Of a stretch of 9,518 bases of DNA, positions 1 to 5,925 are shown one piece after another; position 1 is the first letter of the stretch; the number at the start of each line of letters is the position of its first letter. The notes under the pieces were generated by a model, which was not told where the DNA came from, did no database searches, and saw nothing but the letters and a program-made list of their open reading frames with translations. Origin of the DNA: Anaerolineales bacterium (GTDB lineage Bacteria; Chloroflexota; Anaerolineae; Epilineales; JAANWY01); the NCBI GenBank assembly GCA_018263655.1, contig JAANWY010000256.1:1-9518 (forward strand), given 5' to 3'. The position numbers and the translations under genes were made by a program.

Positions 1-315
1 ATGTGAACACATGTATCATACTGCAATTGGTGCACACTCAAGTCGCTCTCCGGGGGCATCCCCCATTTGTTAATGACGCAATCATCATCTAAACTCCCGT
101 CCCAGTATGCGTCACCATCTCGAATCCTTCGACAGGCTCAGGACGTCGCTTCCATGAACTCAGGACGCCGCTCAGGACGTCGCAAGTTCGAGCGTCCGGA
201 CGCCGCAACTTGTTGCGGGCTGAGAGCGTCGGCCACCGGCTTCACAAACTTGGGATGCACACAGTCGCCCTGCGTAGGAGCAGCAAGTGAAGATGAGCAC
301 TGCGTGTGGTCGGAT
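1..315. other. Intergenic region left of tRNA-Gln
   Basis: I see no credible gene here. Reading frames that cross it run antisense to, or through, the tRNA and carry no recognisable domain. It opens with the small dyad ATGTG-AA-CACAT (1-12), has a GGGGG-CAT-CCCCC hairpin (52-64), and then the palindromic repeat cluster annotated separately at about 129-224. The remainder up to the tRNA promoter shows nothing I can name. Confidence 0.6.
129..224. repeat. Palindromic intergenic repeat cluster
   Basis: A run of CTCAGGACGYCG units occurs three times (137-148, 159-170, 171-182), the first preceded by CCTTCGACAGG. The last unit leads into an imperfect dyad of about 54 bp: CTCAG (171-175) pairs with CTGAG (220-224), CAAGTT (183-188) pairs with AACTTG (207-212), and a perfect 12-bp palindrome GCGTCCGGACGC (192-203) sits at the centre. 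An alternative hairpin, CCGCAA-CTTG-TTGCGG, spans 203-218. The structure is seen directly. That it is one copy of a genome-dispersed element is inference. Confidence 0.6.
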
Positions 316-344
316 TTGGCAGTCACGATCAATTGTGGTAAAAT
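316..344 (+). promoter_or_regulatory. Sigma70-type promoter of tRNA-Gln
   Basis: The -35 box TTGGCA (316-321) and -10 box TAAAAT (339-344) are separated by exactly 17 bp. Initiation would fall near 351, about ten bases before the mature tRNA 5' end at 362. Position, spacing and orientation all fit a housekeeping promoter for the single tRNA gene. Confidence 0.75.
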
Positions 345-361
345 AGGGACACTTCGTCGGA

Positions 362-432
362 TGGGGGATCGTCTAAGGGTAGGACGCCGGACTTTGAATC
401 CGTCGGTCCAGGTTCGAATCCTGGTCCCCCAG
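362..432 (+). tRNA. tRNA-Gln (anticodon TTG)
   Basis: A 71-nt cloverleaf reads through cleanly. The acceptor arms TGGGGGA (362-368) and TCCCCCA (425-431) pair, with discriminator G432. The D stem is GTC/GAC. The anticodon loop CTTTGAA gives anticodon TTG, which reads CAA/CAG glutamine codons. The T arm is CCAGG-TTCGAAT-CCTGG. The U1-A72 acceptor end pair suits tRNA-Gln. The last anticodon-stem pair (C/T) is a mismatch. The 3' CCA is not encoded, since the gene is followed by CCT, so it must be added after transcription. It is the only + strand gene in the window and runs convergently toward the nucleotidyltransferase gene. No U-tract terminator is obvious downstream. Confidence 0.96.
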
Positions 433-544
433 CCTTTCATCCTCCCTGTGACATCTTGCTAAGGATTGAGGATTAAATAACTTCCCCATTTGTCGTCTGC
501 GAGCGAGACATCAATCTCAGTCCTCCCAATATCCATGCCCTAGA

Positions 545-1504
545 TCAGGAGACTACCTTTCCTTCGATGGTGCTCCCGGAGGGGACGACGGCGCCACGAA
601 GGACAATGGCATCCTGGATGGTGGCGTTGGCGCCGATGGTGCAGTCGCGCTCGATGTACACGTCGGGGCCAATCACACAATCGGCCCCAACTGTGGTGCC
701 GTGTTCGATGCGGAGCGGCGTGATGAGCTGCGTGTTTGGGCCGACGGTGTACGGAGTAAGGTGAGGACTCTCGCTGCCATTCAAGAGGTAGTGCTGATTG
801 ATGGACAACAAGTCTTGGGCGTTAGTGAGGGTGAGCCGGCTGTCTGCTAGCACACCGCGCACCCTTCCGCCTTGGTCAATCAGCATCTGAATTGCATCCT
901 GAAGTTCATACTCGCCACGCCGCGAGAGGGGGACATCGGAGAGATAGTCCAAGATGTGGGGTTCGAAGATGTATAGGGGGAGGCTTGCCATATCCGACGG
1001 CGCTTCGTCCGGCTCTGGCTTCTCGACAATTCGCGTCACCCACCCATCCTCCAGCGCCACAATGCCGGTTCGGCTGATCAAATCAGGCGACACTTGCATT
1101 AGGCTGAGCGTCGCCTGTCGCGCCGAGTCGGCTTGATGGCTAGAGACAAGCGCACCGACATGGGTCCTGGGTACCAAGTTATCGCAGGCAGATAGAACGA
1201 AGGTGTCCTGGATGTGGGGAACAGTTTTCTGCAACGCATGGGCCATCCCCTTGCGCTCGCGCTGTTCGACAAACGTTACGTGGTCGCGAAGCGGGGATTC
1301 GTCGGTGAAGTAGTCGACAATATCTTCGTCGTCAGGGCTCACGACGAGGATGAAGGCCTCGACACCGCTGTCCCACAGCCCCTCCATCACGCGCTCGGCG
1401 ATGGGCTGGCCCAGGATGGGCAGCATGGCTTTGGATCGCTTCGTAGTGATTGGATGCAACCGAGAACCCTTGCCGGCTGCGAGGATTACGCCTTGCAAGC
1501 TCAT
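545..1504 (-). CDS. Sugar-1-phosphate nucleotidyltransferase with left-handed beta-helix tail
   Basis: This 319-aa protein joins an NTP to a sugar 1-phosphate, giving an NDP-sugar and pyrophosphate in the cytoplasm. The N-terminal Rossmann-like domain (about 1-235) has the family signature GVILAAGKGSRLHPIT (5-20), with K25 and P29 in SKAMLPI, a GMAHAL loop (86-91), the metal-site region ACDN (106-109) and EKP (161-163). Residues from about 240 to 319 are hexapeptide-like repeats (VGPNTQ, IEHGTTVG, VIGPDVYIE, TIGANATI), a left-handed beta-helix as in RmlA/GlmU-like bacterial and archaeal enzymes. The domain order is typical, but the substrate cannot be read from sequence. The galacturonokinase-like gene upstream suggests a uronic acid 1-phosphate, which is inference. 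The ATG lies 3 nt after the stop of the preceding small ORF, with no good Shine-Dalgarno, so translational coupling is likely. Glucose-1-P thymidylyl- or uridylyltransferase are the alternatives. Confidence 0.9.
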   Translation of the reverse strand: MSLQGVILAAGKGSRLHPITTKRSKAMLPILGQPIAERVMEGLWDSGVEAFILVVSPDDEDIVDYFTDESPLRDHVTFVEQRERKGMAHALQKTVPHIQDTFVLSACDNLVPRTHVGALVSSHQADSARQATLSLMQVSPDLISRTGIVALEDGWVTRIVEKPEPDEAPSDMASLPLYIFEPHILDYLSDVPLSRRGEYELQDAIQMLIDQGGRVRGVLADSRLTLTNAQDLLSINQHYLLNGSESPHLTPYTVGPNTQLITPLRIEHGTTVGADCVIGPDVYIERDCTIGANATIQDAIVLRGAVVPSGSTIEGKVVS

Positions 1505-1507
1505 CGT

Positions 1508-1690
1508 TTATTCGCTTTTGCCTTGGTCGTGCGCATCTATCCGCTCTTCCACCTCTATTGCCCAGAGTGAATCAACGTCATCGCGGGCAGGAAAGTCGAA
1601 ACTGGCAAAAAGCTGTTCGATTAGTTCAGCCCGCTCCACGGGTGATAGGTACAGAGCTTGCTTGAGCACTACCCGAGTTTGTTCAGTCAT
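1508..1690 (-). CDS. Addiction-module antitoxin-like protein, toxin-less
   Basis: This 60-aa acidic protein matches the small 'putative addiction module component' family (Unstab_antitox type): a helical ALYLSPVERAELIEQLFASF segment (12-31), then W43, the E-x-x-x-R pattern (E49, R50) and a terminal DQG. Such antitoxins are normally followed by a RelE/ParE-like toxin gene. Here the next gene, 3 nt downstream, is a nucleotidyltransferase, and no toxin-like frame exists on either side. The C-terminus is short for the family, lacking the usual tail after the glycine. Its ATG has a GAGGA Shine-Dalgarno 4 nt upstream and the gene has its own promoter. Near-direct repeats TCATAAGTTC (1687-1696) and TCATGAAGTTC (1703-1713) straddle the start and could be a binding site, but this is weak. 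It may be a relic antitoxin, a trans-acting antitoxin, or a leader ORF coupling translation of the enzyme. Confidence 0.75.
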   Translation of the reverse strand: MTEQTRVVLKQALYLSPVERAELIEQLFASFDFPARDDVDSLWAIEVEERIDAHDQGKSE

Positions 1691-1748
1691 AAGTTCCTCG
1701 CATCATGAAGTTCGTCCAGTCAGCGTATCCAATTGCCTGTTAGCCAAA

Positions 1749-1777
1749 ATGATAGCACAGCCGATACCCTTTGCCAA
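1749..1777 (-). promoter_or_regulatory. Promoter of the antitoxin-nucleotidyltransferase pair
   Basis: Read on the - strand, TTGGCA (1772-1777) and TATCAT (1749-1754) are 17 bp apart. Initiation near 1742 would leave a leader of about 50 nt before the small ORF. It lies in the 135-nt gap after the kinase stop, so the pair can be transcribed independently of the kinase. I see no terminator in the gap, so readthrough from the kinase is also possible. Confidence 0.65.
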
Positions 1778-1825
1778 TCCATTGTTGGGACAGTCCTACC
1801 AGCCGGGTTACCGTGCGCCAACGAT

Positions 1826-3037
1826 TTACTCTAGCAATGGCACGCGCTGGGCGGAGCCGTCGGGTTTGCAGAAATACACGCTGAACTGGTCCTGCATTTC
1901 GGGGTGCCGCGCTGGATAATCGCGCTCGATGGTCTCGACGATGACCTCGCGGTGAGCGGGGTCCGACAGGCCGATGCAGCACCCTCGGAAGCCGGCTCCG
2001 CTGAACCGAGCGCCGTACACGCCCGGGCAATCGTTCAGGATTTCGTAGAGGGAGATCAGGTGAGGGGAACCACATTCATAGTTGACGATGGAGCTGTGAC
2101 CCGATTCGGCCATCAGTTGACCAAACGCGGCAAGTTCGCCAGTCTCCCAAGACGTCACTCCCAGGCGGACACGCGCCATCTCAGTGAAGAAATGGCGCGC
2201 GCGTTTGCCCAGGGGCTCAGGAAGGCGATCCTCGTAGTCACCGAAGATCTCCGGCGCGACCATCCGCAGTACGGGCGACGGCGGCACCGGCTGGCCGGCC
2301 CACTCCAGCAGCATGCCGGCTGCCGTCTGGCACTGGGACACGCGCTGATTGTAGTCAGTGTTCACCAGCGAGCGCGTCAGGCCGGAGAAAGCAACGACGA
2401 TGTCGAAGTCGTCCTCGTCGAGGGGGGAAGGGATGCGACTGACGTTCACCGATTCGCAGTCCAGGTAGGTGAGATGCCGGCGATCACTGAGCAGAATCAC
2501 CGATTGATCCAGAATCCCATTGTTCAGCCCGATGTACTCGTTCTCGATGTAGCGATCGAACTCAATGTTCTCCGTCGGTGTGACGACGAGCTCGTTAACG
2601 TCTTCCAGCGCCAGGAGGTAGGCCACACCTACCGCCGCCGATGAACTCAGCCCGCCGATGGGCATTTCGCCGAAGATCACCCCGTCGATGCCGTAGTGCA
2701 AGGTGAATCGCTGTTGCAGCGATACGACAGCCCCACGCACATAGTTCGCCCAAAGGGGACCGCCCTTCGGCGGCACATCATCGATGTTGAAAGCGACAGG
2801 GGGTGCGAAGTTCAAGCTGTGAACGCGCACTTGCCCCTCCTGATTCGGCACATAGGCCAGAAGAATCGGAGTGTCGAGCGTCATGCCTGTCACCAGCCCC
2901 AACTGGTGATCGATGTGAGCGCCGAGCGGGCAAATCCGCAGCGGGGCGTGCACGAGGTGAACGTTGGCGCGATCTGCACCGAACACGTGCTGGAGTGTTG
3001 CTACCAACTCATAAGATTGTTTCTTGTTCTCTTCCAT
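1826..3037 (-). CDS. Galacturonokinase-like GHMP kinase (plant type)
   Basis: This 403-aa cytoplasmic sugar kinase probably converts D-galacturonate plus ATP to alpha-D-galacturonate 1-phosphate. GHMP-kinase motifs are intact: PIGGLSSSAAV (126-136) for ATP, GILDQ (174-178) with likely catalytic D177, and ARFSGAGFRGC (343-353). The sugar-binding N-terminal motif is RICPLGAHIDHQ (34-45) instead of the GRVNLIGEHTDY type of galactokinases. This motif, LSSSAAVGVAYLLALE, PTENIE and NYECG are, as I recall them, shared with Arabidopsis galacturonokinase, so the call is specific. Length suits the family. An in-frame TTG at 3052 would add five residues. I prefer the ATG at 3037 because AGGGGG lies just upstream and the promoter leaves a 30-nt leader. 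The neighbouring nucleotidyltransferase could complete salvage to an NDP-uronic acid. Galactokinase is the less likely alternative. Confidence 0.88.
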   Translation of the reverse strand: MEENKKQSYELVATLQHVFGADRANVHLVHAPLRICPLGAHIDHQLGLVTGMTLDTPILLAYVPNQEGQVRVHSLNFAPPVAFNIDDVPPKGGPLWANYVRGAVVSLQQRFTLHYGIDGVIFGEMPIGGLSSSAAVGVAYLLALEDVNELVVTPTENIEFDRYIENEYIGLNNGILDQSVILLSDRRHLTYLDCESVNVSRIPSPLDEDDFDIVVAFSGLTRSLVNTDYNQRVSQCQTAAGMLLEWAGQPVPPSPVLRMVAPEIFGDYEDRLPEPLGKRARHFFTEMARVRLGVTSWETGELAAFGQLMAESGHSSIVNYECGSPHLISLYEILNDCPGVYGARFSGAGFRGCCIGLSDPAHREVIVETIERDYPARHPEMQDQFSVYFCKPDGSAQRVPLLE

Positions 3038-3074
3038 AATCCCCCTGTCCAATAGCCAGATCCATCTCCAAGAT

Positions 3075-3103
3075 AGTGTATCCTAGTTTTGTCGGATTGT
3101 CAA
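3075..3103 (-). promoter_or_regulatory. Sigma70-type promoter of the GHMP kinase gene
   Basis: On the - strand a perfect -35 box TTGACA (3098-3103) and -10 box TACACT (3075-3080) are 17 bp apart. Initiation would be near 3068, leaving about 30 nt of leader before the ATG at 3037. The kinase therefore does not depend on transcription from the hydrolase gene, which is closed off by the palindromic terminator at 3220-3271. This is the strongest promoter match in the window. Confidence 0.78.
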
Positions 3104-3219
3104 AAGTGCATGGTCGGGGTTTCCCCATAACCTGGATGCCAAGTCGTGTCACCCATGAAACGACAGTTAGACGCAGATAGGCAACGTAGCGTCGCTAATT
3201 GGTGGCTCAACGCGATAGA

Positions 3220-3271
3220 CCGAAAAATGGGACCGGTGGGGGCGGCCGCCCCCACCGGTCCCATTTTTCGG
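3220..3271. terminator. 52-bp perfect palindrome, bidirectional terminator-like
   Basis: Every base of 3220-3245 pairs with 3246-3271, with the centre inside a GCGGCCGC core. The transcript would fold into a 24-bp stem with a GGCC loop. The inner GC-rich stem is followed by ATTTTT in either orientation, so it can act as an intrinsic terminator both ways. On the - strand it starts about 45 nt after the hydrolase stop codon, the right place to end that transcript before the kinase promoter. Confidence 0.8.
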
Positions 3272-3277
3272 GATTTT

Positions 3278-3307
3278 TAACTGCGAAGGCAATAGCCCGA
3301 GCAGTTA
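3278..3307 (-). other. Hairpin between hydrolase stop and terminator
   Basis: TAACTGC (3278-3284) pairs with GCAGTTA (3301-3307), with an inner GGC-AATA-GCC helix separated by a 3x3 internal loop. It lies directly after the hydrolase stop codon and before the 52-bp palindrome. It has no U-tract in the hydrolase direction, so it may help RNA stability or simply be part of the same repeat element. Confidence 0.4.
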
Positions 3308-3316
3308 CGAACGGGG

Positions 3317-5377
3317 TTACTGAGCCTCGATAGCCACCATCCCCAGGCGTTGGAAGGCGTTGCCGGCTTCACCCTCACCCGAAGCCGTCACGGCGACGGT
3401 GTACAAGCCGGCTTCTCCAGGCGTCCACTCGCTCTTGAAGACGCCATCGCCAGCCTGTCCATCGTCGTGGGCGCCGTCGTCGAACAGCGCCACCTCACCG
3501 ACGATACTGCCGCGCCGGTCGCGAACCTCGGCTGTGACTGCAACCGGCGACAGCGCAACCGGGCCGGCCAATGTCGCGCGGATGGGGGTCGGTTCGCCGG
3601 CCCGCACGACGGGGAACGGCGCCTCCACCGCCAGCCGAAGATCGCTCTGTAGAAACGCTGCCACGGCGTAGAATCCTCCGTCGAGCTTGGCGCCGGCGCG
3701 CGGCGTCAGGATCACCTGCCAGCGACCAGCCTTGGGCCTCTCGAATTTGAACCCCTGTGTCGCCGTCGGTCCCTCGCCTTCACCGACCGCGGCCGACACG
3801 CCGGCCGCCTCCTTCGCGGCGTCTGTCGTGATGCGCTGGCCGGCAGCGTCCATAATCGACATTTCCACGTCCTGGCCCGGCGCGTAGAGCTGGAAGCTCA
3901 CTGTCTCGGCGTCGTCAACGGTAACGCCGACGGTCGTCGCGCCGTCCCTCGCCAGAGTTCCGCTGTCCATCAAGCTGACCTGCAGATTGCTTTCTTCGGG
4001 AGGCGTGCTGGCCGGCGCTGTGGGCAGTGGGATTGGGTAGCCTGCGGGATCGCGGGACAAGGTCTTGAAGACCGTAGTGAACACCGCTGGGGACTTAGTC
4101 TGCTCTCCGTGGCGCACCGGCATCGTTTCAGCCGTCACTGGGACAGCGCCGGCGGCGCTGGCAACCGAGACGAAGACGTCTGTGGGCACCAGCGTACACA
4201 CGAGAGCTGCGTAATCCTGCACGGGATCGCCGGCCAGCACGAAGAACGGGACGCCTCTCGTCTCGCTCGTCTCTGGGTTGAAGAGGCGCTGGATGTAGGC
4301 CGGCGTCAGTTGCGCGGTTGCGGGTGGATACAGCCCGAGGGTCGCCGGCGGGATGGCGCAGGGGGTGCCGGCGTTGGGCGTGCCGATCATGTAGAGCTGG
4401 TTGACGGCCGGCGCCGTCGACAAGCCCTTGCGTTCGATCAGCGACATGAGATGGCTGACGTAGTAGCGGGAGATGAGGCCCCCCATGCTGTGCGCCACCA
4501 GGTCAACGCGCTCCGCCCCGGTGGCTTGTCGCACCGCTTCGACGTAGCGGGCGACGCTCTCAGCGTTCTCGGCGATGGAGTTGGTGGGCGTGCGCGGCTG
4601 GTCGAAAACGCCGGTGTCCATCGGCTGAATGCCGAACTGACCATCGCCTACTGCGAAGCCAGGGATGCCCCGCTGAGGCAAAAAGCCCTCGGGATCGGTC
4701 CAGCCAGACCAGGTCGCGGCGCTAGACGTAAAGCCGTGCACCAGCACCACCGGCTTGGGTGAAACCGGCACTTCCAGCGTTGTAGATGCATCGTAGCCGA
4801 TCAGCGACGCATGGACCTTGCGTCGCTGGACGCGGGCGTGGTCTTGCCAGGCCCAGCCGTCGGCGGCGGCGTGAGCAGTACACGCTGCTTCACCACCGGG
4901 AGCGACCTCGATCTCGCACTGCGCGATGAGCACGCCGCCGGCGCCCAGTGGCTCCAAGCTGAAGTACACCGGGCCGGCGGCCGGCGTCTGAGTCGAATTG
5001 GACGCGTGCGCCGTCAGCGTGATGGCGTTACCGTCGATCACGCTGTCGGCCGGCATGCCGGGTGGTGCTTGAACTTCGACCGTCAGCGCAACTTTACCAG
5101 GTTCCGGCGTCGCAGTGGGAGGCTCTGCAGTCGCCGTCGGTGTTTTTGGGACGGCCGTCAGCTGACCAGCCACCAGCGTGGCTTGAGCCGGTGGCTGCAA
5201 CGGCTGCGCTTGGCTTACCCCGTCGCGGGTCTGCATCAGTGTGGAGATCAGTGGCTCGAGGCTCGCGGGGGTTGGCAACTGGTCAAGCCCGGGCCCGCGG
5301 ATGATCAGTGCTAAGAGGAGGGCAGCGCCCAACAGCAGGATCGAGAGACACCCGAAGAGCCGGCGCACAGGCCTCAC
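3317..5377 (-). CDS. Membrane-anchored or secreted lipase-like alpha/beta hydrolase, multidomain
   Basis: A 686-aa extracytoplasmic hydrolase, probably an esterase or lipase; substrate unknown. Basic residues and a hydrophobic stretch (about 8-26) form a signal peptide or N-terminal anchor without a clear lipobox. A Thr/Pro linker with TPTATAEPPTATPEPG (79-94) follows, then an Ig-like beta domain (95-205). The hydrolase domain (about 207-445) has the oxyanion motif VLVHGF (211-216) and nucleophile elbow AHSMGG with S297. D400 (PTDVFV) and H423 (VRHGEQ) are the best candidates for the rest of the triad. C340 and C394 could form a disulfide. The C-terminus has a prepeptidase-like beta domain (465-580) and a final Ig-like domain with LFDDGAHDDGQAGDGVF (631-647). 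Both candidate starts are GTG: 5377 has GGGGG seven bases upstream, while GTG at 5368 (three residues shorter) follows AGGTGAGG and is equally plausible. A stand-alone transcript is likely; I found no convincing promoter. Confidence 0.85.
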   Translation of the reverse strand: MRPVRRLFGCLSILLLGAALLLALIIRGPGLDQLPTPASLEPLISTLMQTRDGVSQAQPLQPPAQATLVAGQLTAVPKTPTATAEPPTATPEPGKVALTVEVQAPPGMPADSVIDGNAITLTAHASNSTQTPAAGPVYFSLEPLGAGGVLIAQCEIEVAPGGEAACTAHAAADGWAWQDHARVQRRKVHASLIGYDASTTLEVPVSPKPVVLVHGFTSSAATWSGWTDPEGFLPQRGIPGFAVGDGQFGIQPMDTGVFDQPRTPTNSIAENAESVARYVEAVRQATGAERVDLVAHSMGGLISRYYVSHLMSLIERKGLSTAPAVNQLYMIGTPNAGTPCAIPPATLGLYPPATAQLTPAYIQRLFNPETSETRGVPFFVLAGDPVQDYAALVCTLVPTDVFVSVASAAGAVPVTAETMPVRHGEQTKSPAVFTTVFKTLSRDPAGYPIPLPTAPASTPPEESNLQVSLMDSGTLARDGATTVGVTVDDAETVSFQLYAPGQDVEMSIMDAAGQRITTDAAKEAAGVSAAVGEGEGPTATQGFKFERPKAGRWQVILTPRAGAKLDGGFYAVAAFLQSDLRLAVEAPFPVVRAGEPTPIRATLAGPVALSPVAVTAEVRDRRGSIVGEVALFDDGAHDDGQAGDGVFKSEWTPGEAGLYTVAVTASGEGEAGNAFQRLGMVAIEAQ

Positions 5378-5495
5378 CTCGTTGCCCCCGCCGGATTGTC
5401 AGAGTGTGCGTCGATACAGCTCAAACCAAGCATTGCGCCTTCCTTTCATAGCTCAGGTTCGCAGTGCGCACTTCAAGTGCACAGAGAACAAAGCT

Positions 5496-5630
5496 GGTAA
5501 GCGTTCAGCTACCCTTGCGAAGGTTAGGAAGAACCTTAGCAAGAGACCGATTTTCGACTGGCGAGGGGCACCTCAACCCGAAAGCGATTGGCAAACCTTC
5601 GCAAGGGCCCCGACTACCTGAACAGTTACC
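5496..5630. mobile_element. MITE-like element with terminal inverted repeats
   Basis: The left end GGTAAGCGTTCAGCTA (5496-5511) is matched in inverse orientation by the right end, which reads GGTAACTGTTCAGGTA from 5630 inward: 13 of 16 bases agree. Inside this, CCCTTGCGAAGGTT (5512-5525) is repeated exactly inverted at 5594-5607, with 7 extra bases on the right arm. A third copy, AACCTTAGCAAG (5532-5543), forms a local hairpin. The 135-bp unit is flanked by the direct repeat AAAGCT (5490-5495 and 5631-5636), a plausible target duplication. It has no coding capacity and would need a transposase in trans. Confidence 0.62.
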
Positions 5631-5753
5631 AAAGCTGAATCATCTATTGCGAACAACAAACGCAATGCTTGGGGTGGTTGTTCCCAGGAAACCCCTAATC
5701 AGGTAACCGCTGAGACAGCTCCATCTGACCTCGCCGGCATGACGGAGCATGAT

Positions 5754-5811
5754 GGAGTCCCGAGCTTGCTCGGGGGCAGGCGCTACGGGGCGAAGCAAGC
5801 TTCGCTACTCC
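5754..5811. repeat. Clustered CTTG-loop palindromes
   Basis: CCCGAG-CTTG-CTCGGG (5759-5774) is followed closely by CGAAG-CAAG-CTTCG (5791-5804), which has a CTTG loop when read on the - strand. Both are enclosed by GGAGT (5754-5758) and ACTCC (5807-5811), giving a two-hairpin cloverleaf-like fold. Direct repeats ATGACGGAGC and ATGATGGAGT lie just to the left. The style resembles the hairpin at 203-218 and suggests dispersed REP-like elements. The family cannot be named from one window. Confidence 0.5.
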
Positions 5812-5925
5812 GATGTTCCATTACCCGATTAAATTGCTAAGCTTCATAAGTCGCTACTACGAACGCCGTAACGGGAATTGTTGACGCTTACCTCAGTTCA
5901 ACAGTCAAGCTGAAGGTCCAGCTCC

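Larger units (their letters stand above)
5378..5925. other. 548-bp intergenic region rich in inverted repeats
   Basis: No coding frame here has a recognisable domain or a good ribosome-binding site. The region is filled with dyads: a MITE-like element (5496-5630), ATTGCG/CGCAAT (5646-5651 and 5661-5666), GGGGT/ACCCC (5671-5675 and 5691-5695) and a hairpin cluster (5754-5811). AGCTG/CAGCT near 5907-5923 could help end the upstream DUF gene but has no U-tract. I find no convincing promoter for the hydrolase. Confidence 0.6.

Noticed and set aside
138..440. 100-aa open frame on the - strand over the tRNA
   Set aside because: Its N-terminal part is the antisense of the tRNA and its promoter, and the rest crosses palindromic repeats. 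No domain or ribosome-binding site supports it.
67..462. 131-aa open frame on the + strand
   Set aside because: It runs through the repeat cluster, the tRNA promoter and the tRNA itself, so it cannot be a gene alongside them.
1691..1825. Remnant of a toxin gene beside the antitoxin
   Set aside because: All frames were read for RelE/ParE-like patterns. None was found; the gap holds a promoter and leader only.
1904..2644. 246-aa open frame on the + strand
   Set aside because: It is antisense to the kinase, which has clear GHMP motifs and a strong promoter. Long opposite frames are expected in G+C-rich genes.
1826..3037. Plain galactokinase (galK) annotation
   Set aside because: The sugar-binding motif RICPLGAHIDHQ differs from the galactokinase GEHTDY type, and several blocks match galacturonokinase instead.
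4109..4762. 217-aa open frame on the + strand
   Set aside because: It is antisense to the catalytic domain of the hydrolase and composed of low-complexity Arg/Gly/His-rich sequence.
5496..5630. CRISPR array
   Set aside because: There are only two full-length copies of the 14-bp unit, in inverse orientation, plus one variant, with no regular spacers. Inverted ends and a direct flank fit a MITE better.
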